This document shows, piece after piece, positions 17,301 through 26,215 of a stretch of 64,000 nucleotides of DNA. Positions within the stretch are counted from its first letter, which is position 1. Each line of letters opens with the position of its first letter. The position numbers were made by a program, and so were the translations under genes. This stretch comes from Candidatus Electrothrix aestuarii (lineage in GTDB: Bacteria > Desulfobacterota > Desulfobulbia > Desulfobulbales > Desulfobulbaceae). The notes under the pieces were generated by a model, which had not been told where the DNA came from, searched no databases, and worked only from the letters and a program-made list of their open reading frames with translations. Location: NCBI GenBank assembly GCA_032595685.2, contig CP159373.1, positions 3,809,907-3,873,906 on the forward strand. The letters run 5' to 3'.

Positions 17301-18481
17301 GCCTGAAGAATCAGCTCTGCTCTCGGGGCCTTGCATCGGAATTCCCCTGAGGCTCCGTTATTGGCAGCCAAGGTTTTCAGGTCCATGCCAGCAAAGGAGA
17401 TCCTCCCAGAGAGGATCAGGCCTTCTTCGTCCTGGGGATTATCTGGCCAAATAAGCTCCAGAGAGGCCTTGGTTTGCTCGCTTGTTATGCGCAGGTTGTT
17501 TTTGGTACCGGGGAGCCAAGCCAGGATCTGTTGGGGATCAACATTATCAAGCTGAAGAACCAGGCGGGTTGCTGCGCTGCCATCGGCTAGGATTTGGCGT
17601 TGTCCACGGATCTGGATCGGATCTCCGTTCACCAGGGCATGAAGCGTAGGCACGGTCTCTTCCTGCTGATGTGCTGCGGAAGGCAGGGAAAAGCTTATCT
17701 CGTCAAGATGATATTTATGACCCGTGGAGACATCCCGGATGACCAGCATGCTCTCGCTCAGGCTGAGGCCATCAATATGGAGCCAACTTGGCAACAGGGC
17801 CTGATTGTCTGCGGCTTTACCTTGCTTTGCCCAGGCAAGGTTGGTGAAACTGCCGTCGGCACGGCGAACCAGCTCTGTCTGCATTCCCTTGATCTGCATA
17901 TCCTCAAGGATAATGTTGCCTCGGAGCAGATTCTGGAGACCTAATCGGGTGTCAATGGTGGCAATATGGCATAAGGCGGGGTCGTTTTGCTCCTGGCGTT
18001 CAAACTCCGGGCCGATGTGGATATCCGCCAATTGAAGCTCCAAAGAAAAAGGGGCAAATTCTACCTGGGTGACAGCTACCGGCCGATGCAGTTGCTGGCT
18101 GTATTGTTGCGCCAAATGCTCACGAATATAATAGGGCAGGAGGTAATGGGCTGCGGCCAGATAGGAAAGCAAGAGGACGATTGGCAGCACCAGGAGAAAA
18201 AATCCGCAGAGCAAGAGCTTCTTTTTGGGAAGAGCTCGCTTGTTTTTCTTTGGTCGCTGTTTGCGGGGCCTTTTGGGTTTTGCTTTGGGCTTGGGAGGGG
18301 GAGAGGGGGGCTGGTCCTCTTTCTGTCGCTTTTCTCCCGCATTGGGATTGATGGGGATCTCACCAAAATCAGGTGATGAATCGGCATCTGGGTTCTGTGG
18401 CTCGCCAGTCATGTTGTGCGTCTCTTGTCCACTTCTGCTCTTCATTACCAGAGCGTCAACAGTATTGATTCTGCATGACAT
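14381..18481 (-). CDS. Giant DUF748/AsmA-like envelope protein
   Basis: The 1366-residue protein has a Pro/Lys-rich cytoplasmic tail (about 40-85), one signal-anchor helix (LLLCGFFLLVLPIVLLLSYLAAAHYLLPYY) and then over 1200 periplasmic residues. The segment after the helix (YSQQLHRPVAVTQVEFAPFSLELQL) matches the start of DUF748. AsmA-like repeats are visible: SFTNLDSSLLQPYLGAKQG, SFHNLEADLLQPYLSADQS and two WEDxxLEL-x-x-Y-x-N segments. DUF748 belongs to the bridge-like family now thought to move phospholipids between the two membranes. The C terminus (from about 1270) has a charged helix then a segment ending VDIQIVPLWHQ. The start could instead be one of two internal Met codons (18445 or 18412). 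Confidence 0.85.
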   Translation of the reverse strand: MSCRINTVDALVMKSRSGQETHNMTGEPQNPDADSSPDFGEIPINPNAGEKRQKEDQPPSPPPKPKAKPKRPRKQRPKKNKRALPKKKLLLCGFFLLVLPIVLLLSYLAAAHYLLPYYIREHLAQQYSQQLHRPVAVTQVEFAPFSLELQLADIHIGPEFERQEQNDPALCHIATIDTRLGLQNLLRGNIILEDMQIKGMQTELVRRADGSFTNLAWAKQGKAADNQALLPSWLHIDGLSLSESMLVIRDVSTGHKYHLDEISFSLPSAAHQQEETVPTLHALVNGDPIQIRGQRQILADGSAATRLVLQLDNVDPQQILAWLPGTKNNLRITSEQTKASLELIWPDNPQDEEGLILSGRISFAGMDLKTLAANNGASGEFRCKAPRAELILQANPFRKQYKVEELTLEAPQFVISGSSKSKTDDTDALSLFPLSEWTVHLLNPTVLPVDLSIDRLTIYKGSIQRNQDPPWEDFLLELTNYQNRVPQSDNAGEQEQQPPALSFSAQQRKSTVNFQGTTSPDLQLSGELSFTNLDSSLLQPYLGAKQGVQLSGGKTGLVMQVDPQHNIVKELSLEQPLLVLANLPGNSSPQLPLSLWPGQLLDPSALPFSLKLQHLSISKGTVRKGKKALWEDLQLELSTYENQKATKSPLSFSTHQGVETIRFQGHAASDLSLNGKISFHNLEADLLQPYLSADQSMQFSGGKADLNGLLQTKQGKDGKREIRIEQGTLKIPVIRLSQGKQKQAKDLLTASILEAQGCTLHLSSPALSCSDLALQEADFSPQAAGFFLFPDKGKSPLNLSLKNIKIVDSKAWLPLDELDGNENQNNGLTIPLTKLNLEFTNLQQPGQKKDNLHLQAAIGPAGRIKADGTYHQGQANLQLTAEDMNITLLNPAFERLFKKDLAPALQQGHLSFQGLFRVPEFAFQGDVTLRDLRTANRQGTGLSWKNGQAKQVLVGMKPFFMHMDELVLDEPSLKLPSAQSKVPDALTALLRTEKEKPVLPPFTLKQCSIKNGSMPGAGTRLDFREVNGSLAHAAAGTPASFTFSGKANTRKFASQGRLEQDRATLDEFTIAELPMETAAQQFVEHLGLEKKGAIRWVPSAEGKDQGQLDCKDFRPRQDSEYALLLALLTDNEEEFSLPLSLPATALPAEISKAALETLHRLHLQAVVSPQAVLEKELPDLTLPQRIDFVVGDSLPDFMTSLENFSPLLERRPYIGLQIQGRYDDTADREYLLRLLQEEEDYRVNLENDRRKEEMARLLAEEELRQVELVNTDMPIGEDLIPVIEARVDLQPLPHTPIELPKEILPELARQRAKVIREYLLDTIKLPAERVILTKPSPGGPRVDIQIVPLWHQAAESKASSTQEQKD

Positions 18482-18878
18482 CTGATCTCTTTAATCTACC
18501 CCGGAAACATAACCTGAATAGAGCTTTTTTACAAGATATTGCAGGGGAGGGTTACTTGCTAAATTTGTTGGTGAATATGAAGAACACAGTTGTCTTTATT
18601 TTCGTTTTGATAGAGTGTGGCATCATCTCTTCACCTCCATACTTGCTGGCTGCACTCTATTACGTTTTTTTCTATTTTTTTAGGAACAATTGCTTGATCT
18701 GTGGAAATTTCTTACCTCAGAAGGAAAATTAACGAACCCGTATTTCAAATTAGAGCCAGTTTTAATGGTACAAATAAAGTGAAGAAGGAAAAAGGCAAAA
18801 AAACCGATAGATGCTCTTGCAGAAGCAGATGATACCTCTTATAATCGCTTCATTCAATAAAGGAGGTGATAATACACA
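18482..18878. other. 397-bp divergent intergenic region
   Basis: This lies between the DUF748 gene (minus) and the condensation-domain gene (plus), so it should hold both promoters. It is AT-rich. A frame at 18475-18732 (+) has no ribosome site, overlaps the DUF748 start and is not called. The only clear element is the strong AGGAGGTGAT at 18861-18870, which serves the next gene. Confidence 0.5.
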
Positions 18879-20321
18879 TTGGTTAAAAAACATACCATGC
18901 AGCGGCCAAGCTGGCCGACCTTATTATGGGATGGAGATGCATGCAGGCAACCCCTTGAGCGGAGACCCAAGAAAACCATTCGCATGAGTAGTGCTGATCA
19001 GGTGCTCTGGAACATGGTCAATGATCAGGATTTGTTCTGCATCTGGGCTCTGGTCACGCTCACTGAGCCGCTTCAGGATGTACTGATCGAAAAAACACTC
19101 AAATATCTTCTTCAAGCCATTCCCATCCTCAATGCCCGTCCGGTGACCAACTGGTTCTCGGGAAAATGGCAGTTCCTTGCCCAAGAGAAGGTGAGCGATC
19201 TCATCGACAGGGTAAAGACAAATAGTGTTGCCGAGACCCAGGAGCAATTACAAAAGATTTATAATACCCCTATTAAGGCCACTGACGGAGCCATGATCCG
19301 GTTGCACTCCATTGATGGCCCGGAAAGCCATCATTTTGTGATCCAGGTTCATCATCTGGTCATGGATGGGGAGGGCGTAAAGCGGCTCTGTGCCCAGTTT
19401 GCCGAGATCTACCGGGGATTATTCTATGACCCCAGTTGGGAACCAGACCAGGAACCGTATCACTACCGAAGCCACGCGCAATTGCTGGCTGGTATCTCCT
19501 CTCTTCGCCTTGTCACAGCCGTTCCAGCCTATCTTCTCAATCTCCTGGTAAAGGCTGGCTTCCGGCAAGGACATAAAGAAAAAGGTAATTACCAGTTGCT
19601 GAGTAAGGAGGAGAGAAACCAAGAGATTCCTTCTTCCCCCTATTTTGCTCGCATTGATCTTGAAGAAGAGGTCATACAACGGGCTCAGGATGTGAGCAGG
19701 AGGAGAAAAACAACGCTGCATGCCCTCCTCATGGCCTCATTCTCTTTGGCAATAATGACGTGGAATCAGGCGCGCGGTGATAAGCGCAACTGGCTGCGTT
19801 TTTATCACACAGCGAATCTGCGTCGCTGGTGGGCAGAGCCAAAAGGAACCTATGCCAATTTCAGTAGTATACTGGAACATGAAGAACTTTTCTCCAATCT
19901 TCAATCACCATTCCATGCCTTAGCTGCAAGCAAAAAGCAGCTGAAGTGGGTTAAACAAGGAATTGGCATCGACGTATTCCTGCTGAGTATGCTGACCCAC
20001 TTTGTTCCTTATGTTTTTGTGCAGCGATATGCCCTACATCTCAAAGAAAAACTTCTCGCGTTTGTTCCCCATAACCAGGCCATGACCAATATCGGCATTA
20101 TTCCGCAAGAGGCAGGCAATTTTGGCAAGACCAAGGCCTTGGCATACTCTCTGCTGGCCCCCACTGTCCCAGGTGGTTGCCAGCTTTTTACCATTTCTAC
20201 CTATAATAAGGTGATGACCCTTTATCTCGGCTGTTCCGAAGAGGGATTGAGTAAGGACGAAGCTCAGGATTTTCTCAGGCTTTGGAAAGAAAAAATTCTT
20301 GAGGTGATCTCAGCAGGCTAA
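18879..20321 (+). CDS. Condensation-domain acyltransferase-like protein
   Basis: The 480-residue soluble protein has the HHxxxDG catalytic motif of condensation/acyltransferase enzymes (HFVIQVHHLVMDGEGV; His158, His159, Asp163, Gly164). This fold is shared by NRPS condensation domains, PapA-type acyltransferases, alcohol acetyltransferases and wax-ester synthases. There are no adenylation or carrier domains nearby, so a stand-alone acyl transfer reaction is likely. The start is TTG at 18879, chosen because AGGAGGTGAT, a nearly full match to the 16S tail, lies 8 bp upstream. It probably forms an operon with the hydrolase gene 52 bp downstream. The substrate is unknown. Confidence 0.75.
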   Translation: MVKKHTMQRPSWPTLLWDGDACRQPLERRPKKTIRMSSADQVLWNMVNDQDLFCIWALVTLTEPLQDVLIEKTLKYLLQAIPILNARPVTNWFSGKWQFLAQEKVSDLIDRVKTNSVAETQEQLQKIYNTPIKATDGAMIRLHSIDGPESHHFVIQVHHLVMDGEGVKRLCAQFAEIYRGLFYDPSWEPDQEPYHYRSHAQLLAGISSLRLVTAVPAYLLNLLVKAGFRQGHKEKGNYQLLSKEERNQEIPSSPYFARIDLEEEVIQRAQDVSRRRKTTLHALLMASFSLAIMTWNQARGDKRNWLRFYHTANLRRWWAEPKGTYANFSSILEHEELFSNLQSPFHALAASKKQLKWVKQGIGIDVFLLSMLTHFVPYVFVQRYALHLKEKLLAFVPHNQAMTNIGIIPQEAGNFGKTKALAYSLLAPTVPGGCQLFTISTYNKVMTLYLGCSEEGLSKDEAQDFLRLWKEKILEVISAG

Positions 20322-20373
20322 GGCTTTTGTAGCCTGAAAAACAGGGAGAAGAGGTCAAGGAAAGCGATAAACG

Positions 20374-21069
20374 ATGCAGATTATTTTATTACCCGGCATG
20401 GATGGAACAGGCATGCTGTTCAACCCTTTTATCCGGGAACTGAACAAACATATCCCAGAGGATGTTTCAGTCCAGGTTATCTCCTACCCATGCGATCAGG
20501 ACCTGAGTTATGCAGAGCTGGTCGATTTTGTACAAGAAAAGCTGCCCCTTGATGAAGATATCATCCTGGTGGCAGAATCCTTTTCCGGCCCTATTGCCTA
20601 TGCCTTGGCGACTGGGCAGAAAAATCGAGTCCAGGCGGTTATTTTTGCTGCAACCTTTCTCTGCCCGCCCCAGAAAGCCCTGTGGAAAATGCCCCCTCGT
20701 CTGGTAGCGCCATTTCTCAAGATTCCCTTACCCATTTTTCTGCTCAAGGCCTTGTTTTTTGATCATGAGACAGCAGATGAAACCGTCGCCTTATTCAGGA
20801 AAGCATCAGGAAAGGTGAGAAGCTCTGTGTTTGCCACCCGGATGCGGGAAATTTGTACTCTTCGGATTGAGAGAAGCTCTCTGGATATGTCCTGCGCCTA
20901 TGTCCGGGCCGGAAAAGATCATTTTGTACCTGGAGCGCATGCAGAGGAATTCAGAATTCTTGCCCCTCATATTAAATTGTTCGATATCCCAGGTCCTCAC
21001 TTTGTCTTACAGGCAAGGCCAGAAGAAAGTGCCCAGGCTATTGGGGATTTTCTTAGCCCTGTTTTTTGA
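20374..21069 (+). CDS. Alpha/beta-fold hydrolase
   Basis: A 231-residue hydrolase. It begins directly with the first strand and oxyanion-hole segment (IILLPGMDGTGMLF). The nucleophile elbow is VAESFSGP (Ser69), a variant of GxSxG. The acid is probably in CAYVRAGKDHFVP, and the catalytic His in DIPGPHFVLQARPEE. A late strand RVQAVIFAATF follows the elbow. It is cytoplasmic, with no signal peptide. The upstream acyltransferase-like gene suggests a linked lipid or acyl-ester pathway, for example thioesterase or editing activity, which is an inference. It converges with hsdR, 13 bp away. Confidence 0.8.
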   Translation: MQIILLPGMDGTGMLFNPFIRELNKHIPEDVSVQVISYPCDQDLSYAELVDFVQEKLPLDEDIILVAESFSGPIAYALATGQKNRVQAVIFAATFLCPPQKALWKMPPRLVAPFLKIPLPIFLLKALFFDHETADETVALFRKASGKVRSSVFATRMREICTLRIERSSLDMSCAYVRAGKDHFVPGAHAEEFRILAPHIKLFDIPGPHFVLQARPEESAQAIGDFLSPVF

Positions 21070-21082
21070 GAAAGGGAAACGT

Positions 21083-24000
21083 TTACCCAACAGCCTGACC
21101 CTGTCTGAATCGTTTAAAATTCTCTGCCTGCTCAAAGATCTCCTTATAGACCTCATCCCGATCCACCGGTGGGTAGTCATTCTCTGCCAGCAGGACAATC
21201 AAATCCGCTTTTAATTCCGCCTTAATATCCTCCCGCGCGCTCCAGTCGGTGTACTTGGCCTTGTCATCAACAACCGCCTTGACCTCCTTGGCCAGGTGCA
21301 GAAGTTTGTCTTCCGGGTAGGTAAAATCATATTTATGCGCCAAGGTCTTGAGGATATCATAGAATGCCTTTTCTTCGAAATTGATACCCAGCTCGCCAAA
21401 GGATTCCTTTTCTTTCCTCAAGGCATTATAGAGGTTGATGATCTCATCAGTGAAGTCCTCCAGCACCTCACTCCGCAATACATCATCCTCCTTGCGCTCG
21501 TTGTACCGATCCACCAGGGCCTTGAGCTTTTTCGAGAAATCTACTCCCCTGACCTTATTGACCTTCTTGAATTCACTGATCGCCTTGGCCAGCAATTGCT
21601 GGAGGAGTTTGATTTTGGTATTGGGGAGCTTGATCTTGGCAATCTTGGCCAGATACTCCTCGCTGAACAGGTCATACTCTTTGCCTTCCCCCATCCTGAA
21701 GATCTCTTTCACCCCCTCGCTTTGCAGGGCCTCCTTAATCATCTCCCGCACTTTGGCGTTCATCTGGGCCGCGTCCGGGGCATTTCCCTTGGTCAATTTA
21801 TAGACGATAGAGCGGACAGCCAGGTAAAAATGGATATGATCGCGCTCATTTTGGCTCAAGGCATCGCTGCCACAGCAGATATCATAGGCCGCCTTGAGCC
21901 GTTTGACCAGGAACATGAAACGCTTTTCCTGTTTATCCGTGAGCATGGCAAACTCGGCTGCCATATTGAGGCAGTGGAGCTGGGCAACAGGTGCGCCGCT
22001 AAAATAGGGCCGGGTATCAAAGGGGTGAAACATCTTGGCCAGCAGGTCCAGATGGTCCTTGACCACGATAATGGACTGACCAATCTCCTCGATATTGGCG
22101 CTGTCTGTCTTGGCGTAATGGGCCAGGGCCTGATTCATCTGGGTTTTGATCCCAATATAATCCACCACCAGACCCTTTTCCTTGCCTGCAAATTTGCGAT
22201 TTACCCGCGAGATGGTCTGGATCAGGTTATGGCGCTGGATGGGTTTGTCGATATAGATGGTGTCGAGAAAGGGCACATCAAAGCCGGTAAGCCACATATC
22301 CACCACCAGAGCGATTTTGAAATTCGACTTTTCCTCCTTGAATTGCCGATCCAGCTCTTTGCGATACTCCTTGCTCCCAAGCATCTCGTAGAGTTCCTTG
22401 GGATCATCCTTGCCACGGGTCATGATCATCTTGATCCGCTCAATCGGCTTGATCTTTTTCTGCTCTCCTTCTGAGAGCTCGGTCCCCTCTTCGCAGACCT
22501 GTACCTTTGTCCATTGCGGCCGCAGGGTAATGATCTCCTGATACAGGGCATAGGCAATAGGGCGGTTGCTACAGACAAACATGGCCTTGCCCCGGACCGT
22601 GGAGCCTTCCTTGACCCGCTCCTCATAATGGGCTACAAAATCCCTGGCCAGGGCGGCCAGCCGGTCCGGATCACCGAGGATGGCATTCATCTTGGCGCTG
22701 GCCTTTTTGCTCTCCTCAATCTGATAGTCTGTGGCGCCTTGTTCGGCGCATTGGCCATAATAGGCCTCGATCTCTTCCAGCTTACGATTATCCAGGAACA
22801 CCTTGGCGGCCCGGCCTTCATAGACGATGCGGACGGTAATGCCGTCGCTCACCGACTCGTTCATGGTGTAGGTATCCACCGCAGGCCCGAACACATCCAG
22901 GGTGGCATCAATGGGGGTGCCGGTAAAACCGACATAGGTGGCATTGGGCAGGGAATCATGGAGGTACTTGGCAAAGCCGTAGCTCCTCTGTACCCCATCC
23001 TCTGTGATTCGTACCTTCTGGTCCAGGTTGGTCTGGCTGCGATGGGCCTCGTCCGAGATGCAGATCACGTTATCTCGCACGGTGAGCAGCTCTGTGTCCT
23101 CGGTAAATTTATGGATGGTGGTGAGAAAAACGCCGCCGCTGCTCCGTCCTTTTAAGAGTTTGCGCAGATGACCCCGGCTTTCCACGCTGATGACGGCCTC
23201 ATCACCGATGTATTTTTTCGCACGAACAAACTGAGTAGATAACTGATCATCCAGGTCGGTGCGGTCGGTGATCAGGACAATGGTGGGGCTGGCAAAATCA
23301 ACGCTTTTCATCAGGAGGCGGGTGAGAAAGAGCATGGTAAAGCTCTTGCCGCAGCCCGTGGCTCCGAAATAGGTGCCGCCCTTGCCGTCTCCGTCCGGGC
23401 GGCGATGGGCCTTGATGTTGGCATAGAGTTTGGTTGCTGCGTAGTATTGCGGGTAGCGGCAGAGAATTTTCTCCTCCTTTTTTGAGCTGTCCGGCAGGTA
23501 GATAAAATTGCGGATAATATCCCGCAGCCGGACCTGATCAAACATCCCGTGGATCATGGTGTAGAGGGAATCGATGCCATCCTTTTCCCGGTGCTCGCTG
23601 CCGTCGATCTTCTGCCAGCCGTAGAAAAATTCGTATGGAGCAAAAAAGGAACCGGCCCGGTTGTTGATCCCGTCACTGATCACACAGAAGGCATTGTATT
23701 TGAATAATTCCGGGATGTCCCGCCGGTAGCGCACCGTGAGTTGAATATAGGCATCATGGATGGTGGCTTCCTCGCGGATGGCGCTCTTGAACTCAAAGAC
23801 CACCAGGGGCAGGCCGTTGATGTAGAGGAGAGCGTCGGGTCTGCGGGTCTCGTAGCCCTGAATTTTCAGCTGATTGGCCAGTTTGTAGATGTTTTTACTG
23901 GCATGATAGGCGGGTTCTGGCTCGGCAACGATTGTCGGCACCTCACCCTCCTGGGGTATCCGCTGCTCGTTCAGGTCGCTGTAATCAATGAGCTGAATAT

Positions 24001-24307
24001 AGAGATCTTTCTGGCTGCGGTCTTCCCGTTTGAGGAGAAAGCCATCTGCCACCATCTTCATGATGGTCTTGTTGCTTTCGTAGAGGTCAGAGGCGGGGCA
24101 GCTTTCCAGCTCGCGGATGATGGAGGCGATCTCGTTGGCGGTGATGTGGTCCTTGGCGTACTGCCTGGTCAGGAAGGCGCGCAGGTCTTCCTTAATCAGG
24201 ACCTCGCCCGGTTCCCGGTCGATGATGGCACCGTGGATGTGGGGGTAGCCTTTCTCGCTCAGAAGAGAAATTATCGCAAGCTCCAGCTTTTCCTCAGTGA
24301 ATTTCAT
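21083..24307 (-). CDS. hsdR: Type I restriction endonuclease, R (motor/nuclease) subunit
   Basis: The 1074-residue subunit cleaves foreign DNA after ATP-driven translocation. The N-terminal nuclease domain has the PD-ExK core (PDALLYINGLPLVVFEFKSA). The motor has Walker A GATGCGKSFTM, the DEAH-box CISDEAHRSQ, motif III VGFTGTPI and motif VI QTISRVNRKFAGKEKG. The long C-terminal helical region (about 800-1074) would bind the M2S core. It is the last gene of the hsdM-hsdS-hsdR operon on the minus strand, 537 bp after hsdS. The frame is intact, so restriction depends on whether the split hsdM still supports assembly. Confidence 0.93.
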   Translation of the reverse strand: MKFTEEKLELAIISLLSEKGYPHIHGAIIDREPGEVLIKEDLRAFLTRQYAKDHITANEIASIIRELESCPASDLYESNKTIMKMVADGFLLKREDRSQKDLYIQLIDYSDLNEQRIPQEGEVPTIVAEPEPAYHASKNIYKLANQLKIQGYETRRPDALLYINGLPLVVFEFKSAIREEATIHDAYIQLTVRYRRDIPELFKYNAFCVISDGINNRAGSFFAPYEFFYGWQKIDGSEHREKDGIDSLYTMIHGMFDQVRLRDIIRNFIYLPDSSKKEEKILCRYPQYYAATKLYANIKAHRRPDGDGKGGTYFGATGCGKSFTMLFLTRLLMKSVDFASPTIVLITDRTDLDDQLSTQFVRAKKYIGDEAVISVESRGHLRKLLKGRSSGGVFLTTIHKFTEDTELLTVRDNVICISDEAHRSQTNLDQKVRITEDGVQRSYGFAKYLHDSLPNATYVGFTGTPIDATLDVFGPAVDTYTMNESVSDGITVRIVYEGRAAKVFLDNRKLEEIEAYYGQCAEQGATDYQIEESKKASAKMNAILGDPDRLAALARDFVAHYEERVKEGSTVRGKAMFVCSNRPIAYALYQEIITLRPQWTKVQVCEEGTELSEGEQKKIKPIERIKMIMTRGKDDPKELYEMLGSKEYRKELDRQFKEEKSNFKIALVVDMWLTGFDVPFLDTIYIDKPIQRHNLIQTISRVNRKFAGKEKGLVVDYIGIKTQMNQALAHYAKTDSANIEEIGQSIIVVKDHLDLLAKMFHPFDTRPYFSGAPVAQLHCLNMAAEFAMLTDKQEKRFMFLVKRLKAAYDICCGSDALSQNERDHIHFYLAVRSIVYKLTKGNAPDAAQMNAKVREMIKEALQSEGVKEIFRMGEGKEYDLFSEEYLAKIAKIKLPNTKIKLLQQLLAKAISEFKKVNKVRGVDFSKKLKALVDRYNERKEDDVLRSEVLEDFTDEIINLYNALRKEKESFGELGINFEEKAFYDILKTLAHKYDFTYPEDKLLHLAKEVKAVVDDKAKYTDWSAREDIKAELKADLIVLLAENDYPPVDRDEVYKEIFEQAENFKRFRQGQAVG

Positions 24308-24483
24308 CAGCTCTCCAATATGTAGATGAACTGTCCGGGAATGTCGAATGGTTCATGTTGCAGTTTTCACCTTATCGGTAAAATCAATAGAGGCAAGAGT
24401 ATGCCATGCGAGAAATTAAACATATATATTCTCAATATATTCATATGGTTAAATGTAAGAGCTAAGCAGTTGCACCATGATGA

Positions 24484-24517
24484 TTTGTCCAGTTTTTTGC
24501 ACAATAAACTGGACAAA
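24484..24517. repeat. Perfect 12-bp inverted repeat
   Basis: TTTGTCCAGTTT (24484-24495) and AAACTGGACAAA (24506-24517) form a perfect stem with a ten-base loop. There is no T-run, so it is not a typical terminator. It could be an operator or part of a mobile-element end near the hsdR start. Confidence 0.7.
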
Positions 24518-24686
24518 TATGCTCAACAGGGCAAGTCCTTCAGTAGCATATCGAATACTGTCGTTGCCGTTCTGTGATAGAACTCTTTGTAATCAAAAAA
24601 GATAAAAGATTCTTTATTACTTTCTATCAAACAACCTATCAAGATAGAGCCTTATTTATGTGATAGAGCTACTCTACCGCAGACCT

Positions 24687-24795
24687 CCCACCGTTAAAAC
24701 GGTGGGCTATTATCGTTCGCCCCTCCGGGGCGGAATATCCGGGAAACAGCGTCCCGGAGGGACTGCCGAAAATAGCCCGGTGTTTCAACTCCGGG
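24687..24795. repeat. Four-hairpin dispersed repeat, copy B
   Basis: The order is: stem CCCACCGTTAAAACGGTGGG (24687-24706), CTATTATCG, stem CGCCCCTCCGGGGCG, spacer, stem GTCCCGGAGGGAC, CGAAAATAG, then stem CCCGGTGTTTCAACTCCGGG (24776-24795). The inner edges CTATTATCG and CGAAAATAG make the whole unit an imperfect palindrome. It is the clearest copy of the family. Confidence 0.85.
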
Positions 24796-24844
24796 CACCG
24801 GAAATTGCTTTTTCCATAACTCGTAAATTGCACAAGAAAACCTG

Positions 24845-26215
24845 TTACACCACCTCCTCCACCATTTTTTCGGCGTCGGGGATGCGGAGTTCGCCGGAGA
24901 GGAGTTTGGGGAGGAGGGTGTCGCGAGCCAAACTTAGGGTGCTGGAATTTTTAATATTCAACGAAGCCTTATGATAAAGCTCGTAAAAATATTTTTCGGC
25001 GTTTTCTTGTGTTTTGACTGGCGGAACAATAACTTGTAATTGTGCAAGATTCTTCCTGCTTAGTTCTGTTTGACCGGTAGTTCCTTCCCCCATTTCTTCC
25101 ACATATGGCTCTAACGAAAGCATCATACGGGCAAAAGTGTATGGCAAATATTTGTTTTTATTTGCACGTGCAACTGTTACATGTGAATCAACAACTGTTG
25201 GTTCGCTCAACGTATGGACTTGAGCCATTCTTCCTAACGTACCAACACCTGTTGAGTTGATGAGTAAATCACCTTTTTCAAGCAATCTTCCGTCAACCTT
25301 GCGTTTTGTTTCATCATTGAGTCGAGTCAATGTATAGTCGATTTCATGATTCCTTATGCAGCGCTGGTTAACAACTCTAACGCCACCTTTTTCAATATAT
25401 TTTGGAGAAATACCTCTGCGTAGCTCCGTTGTTATTTTCGAAAGGGGGGCAACTTCCCATCCCTTGGGAATCCACCCCATCTCGTCATTGTAGATGAACT
25501 CGTCAGGAAAGAGGCTGCGGATATCTTCGGGCAGGGGTTTGCGCTTATCACCGAGGGCAGCGCGGGCCTCGGCCCGTTCACGTAGCTCCTCGGGAATTTC
25601 CTTGCCGCTGGCCTGGGCATTGTCAATCACCGGGTCAAAATCAACAAACCAGCTCTTGAACAAGGTCTGCGCCATCGCCTCCAAGGTCTCGTTCATTTGC
25701 CGATTTAACTCAATCTGGTCGTCCAGCGTTCCTAGAGCATGGGCGATAGCTTTTTGTTCATTAACAGATGGCAGCTGAAACGAAAACTCCCTCATGTCTT
25801 TCAATGAAACGTTTTTTATGGTAGTTCCAGTTGAGTATTGATGCAGATAATTTTGAAAAATCGACCCGGATAAGACATAACGAACAAAACCTTTTTCGAC
25901 ACCATCTACCAAGTTGAAGTAACAGGCACTTTTTCCGAGTATGATTTTCTCGCCGTTATAATAAGCAACATTGCCAATCGTTCCGTTAATTGACACAAGA
26001 ATGGTTCTATCGTTTAGTTTTTTTTTGTACTTTACAAACTGATCATGAGCCACTCTCTTGGTTTTATCCCTAAAAACAATTCGTCCTTCTTCTAAGTTGT
26101 TACCATTAATAAAGTAATACTCTCCATCTTCATCATACTTGGGAGTTCCATGTAACCCATCGCCAAGAATGGTGACAATATCTTGAAGCTGGACTTCCTG
26201 CCACTCACCCCCCAT
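24845..26215 (-). CDS. hsdS: Type I restriction-modification specificity subunit
   Basis: The 456-residue subunit sets the DNA target of both methylation and restriction. It has two target-recognition domains (about 1-150 and 245-400). Each is followed by a conserved helical spacer ([29 protein letters not shown], then [23 protein letters not shown]...[12 protein letters not shown]). The stretch between the domains ([20 protein letters not shown]) is typical of the family. The start overlaps the hsdM end by 11 bp. The recognition domains are visibly more AT-rich than the spacer, as expected if they were exchanged by recombination. Confidence 0.93.
   Translation of the reverse strand: MGGEWQEVQLQDIVTILGDGLHGTPKYDEDGEYYFINGNNLEEGRIVFRDKTKRVAHDQFVKYKKKLNDRTILVSINGTIGNVAYYNGEKIILGKSACYFNLVDGVEKGFVRYVLSGSIFQNYLHQYSTGTTIKNVSLKDMREFSFQLPSVNEQKAIAHALGTLDDQIELNRQMNETLEAMAQTLFKSWFVDFDPVIDNAQASGKEIPEELRERAEARAALGDKRKPLPEDIRSLFPDEFIYNDEMGWIPKGWEVAPLSKITTELRRGISPKYIEKGGVRVVNQRCIRNHEIDYTLTRLNDETKRKVDGRLLEKGDLLINSTGVGTLGRMAQVHTLSEPTVVDSHVTVARANKNKYLPYTFARMMLSLEPYVEEMGEGTTGQTELSRKNLAQLQVIVPPVKTQENAEKYFYELYHKASLNIKNSSTLSLARDTLLPKLLSGELRIPDAEKMVEEVV

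Larger units (their letters stand above)
24308..24844. other. 537-bp gap between hsdS and hsdR with hairpins
   Basis: The left two thirds are AT-rich without a credible gene (a short plus-strand frame at 24326-24577 is rejected). They hold the perfect inverted repeat at 24484-24517. The right part holds a four-hairpin dispersed repeat (24687-24795). The gap is long for an hsd operon, so hsdR may have its own promoter or be affected by the inserted repeat. Confidence 0.5.

Noticed and set aside
18475-18732. 85-codon frame in the divergent promoter region
   Set aside because: No ribosome site, overlap with the DUF748 start, AT-driven hydrophobicity.
24326-24577. 83-codon frame between hsdR and hsdS
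   Set aside because: It crosses the perfect inverted repeat and resembles no protein.
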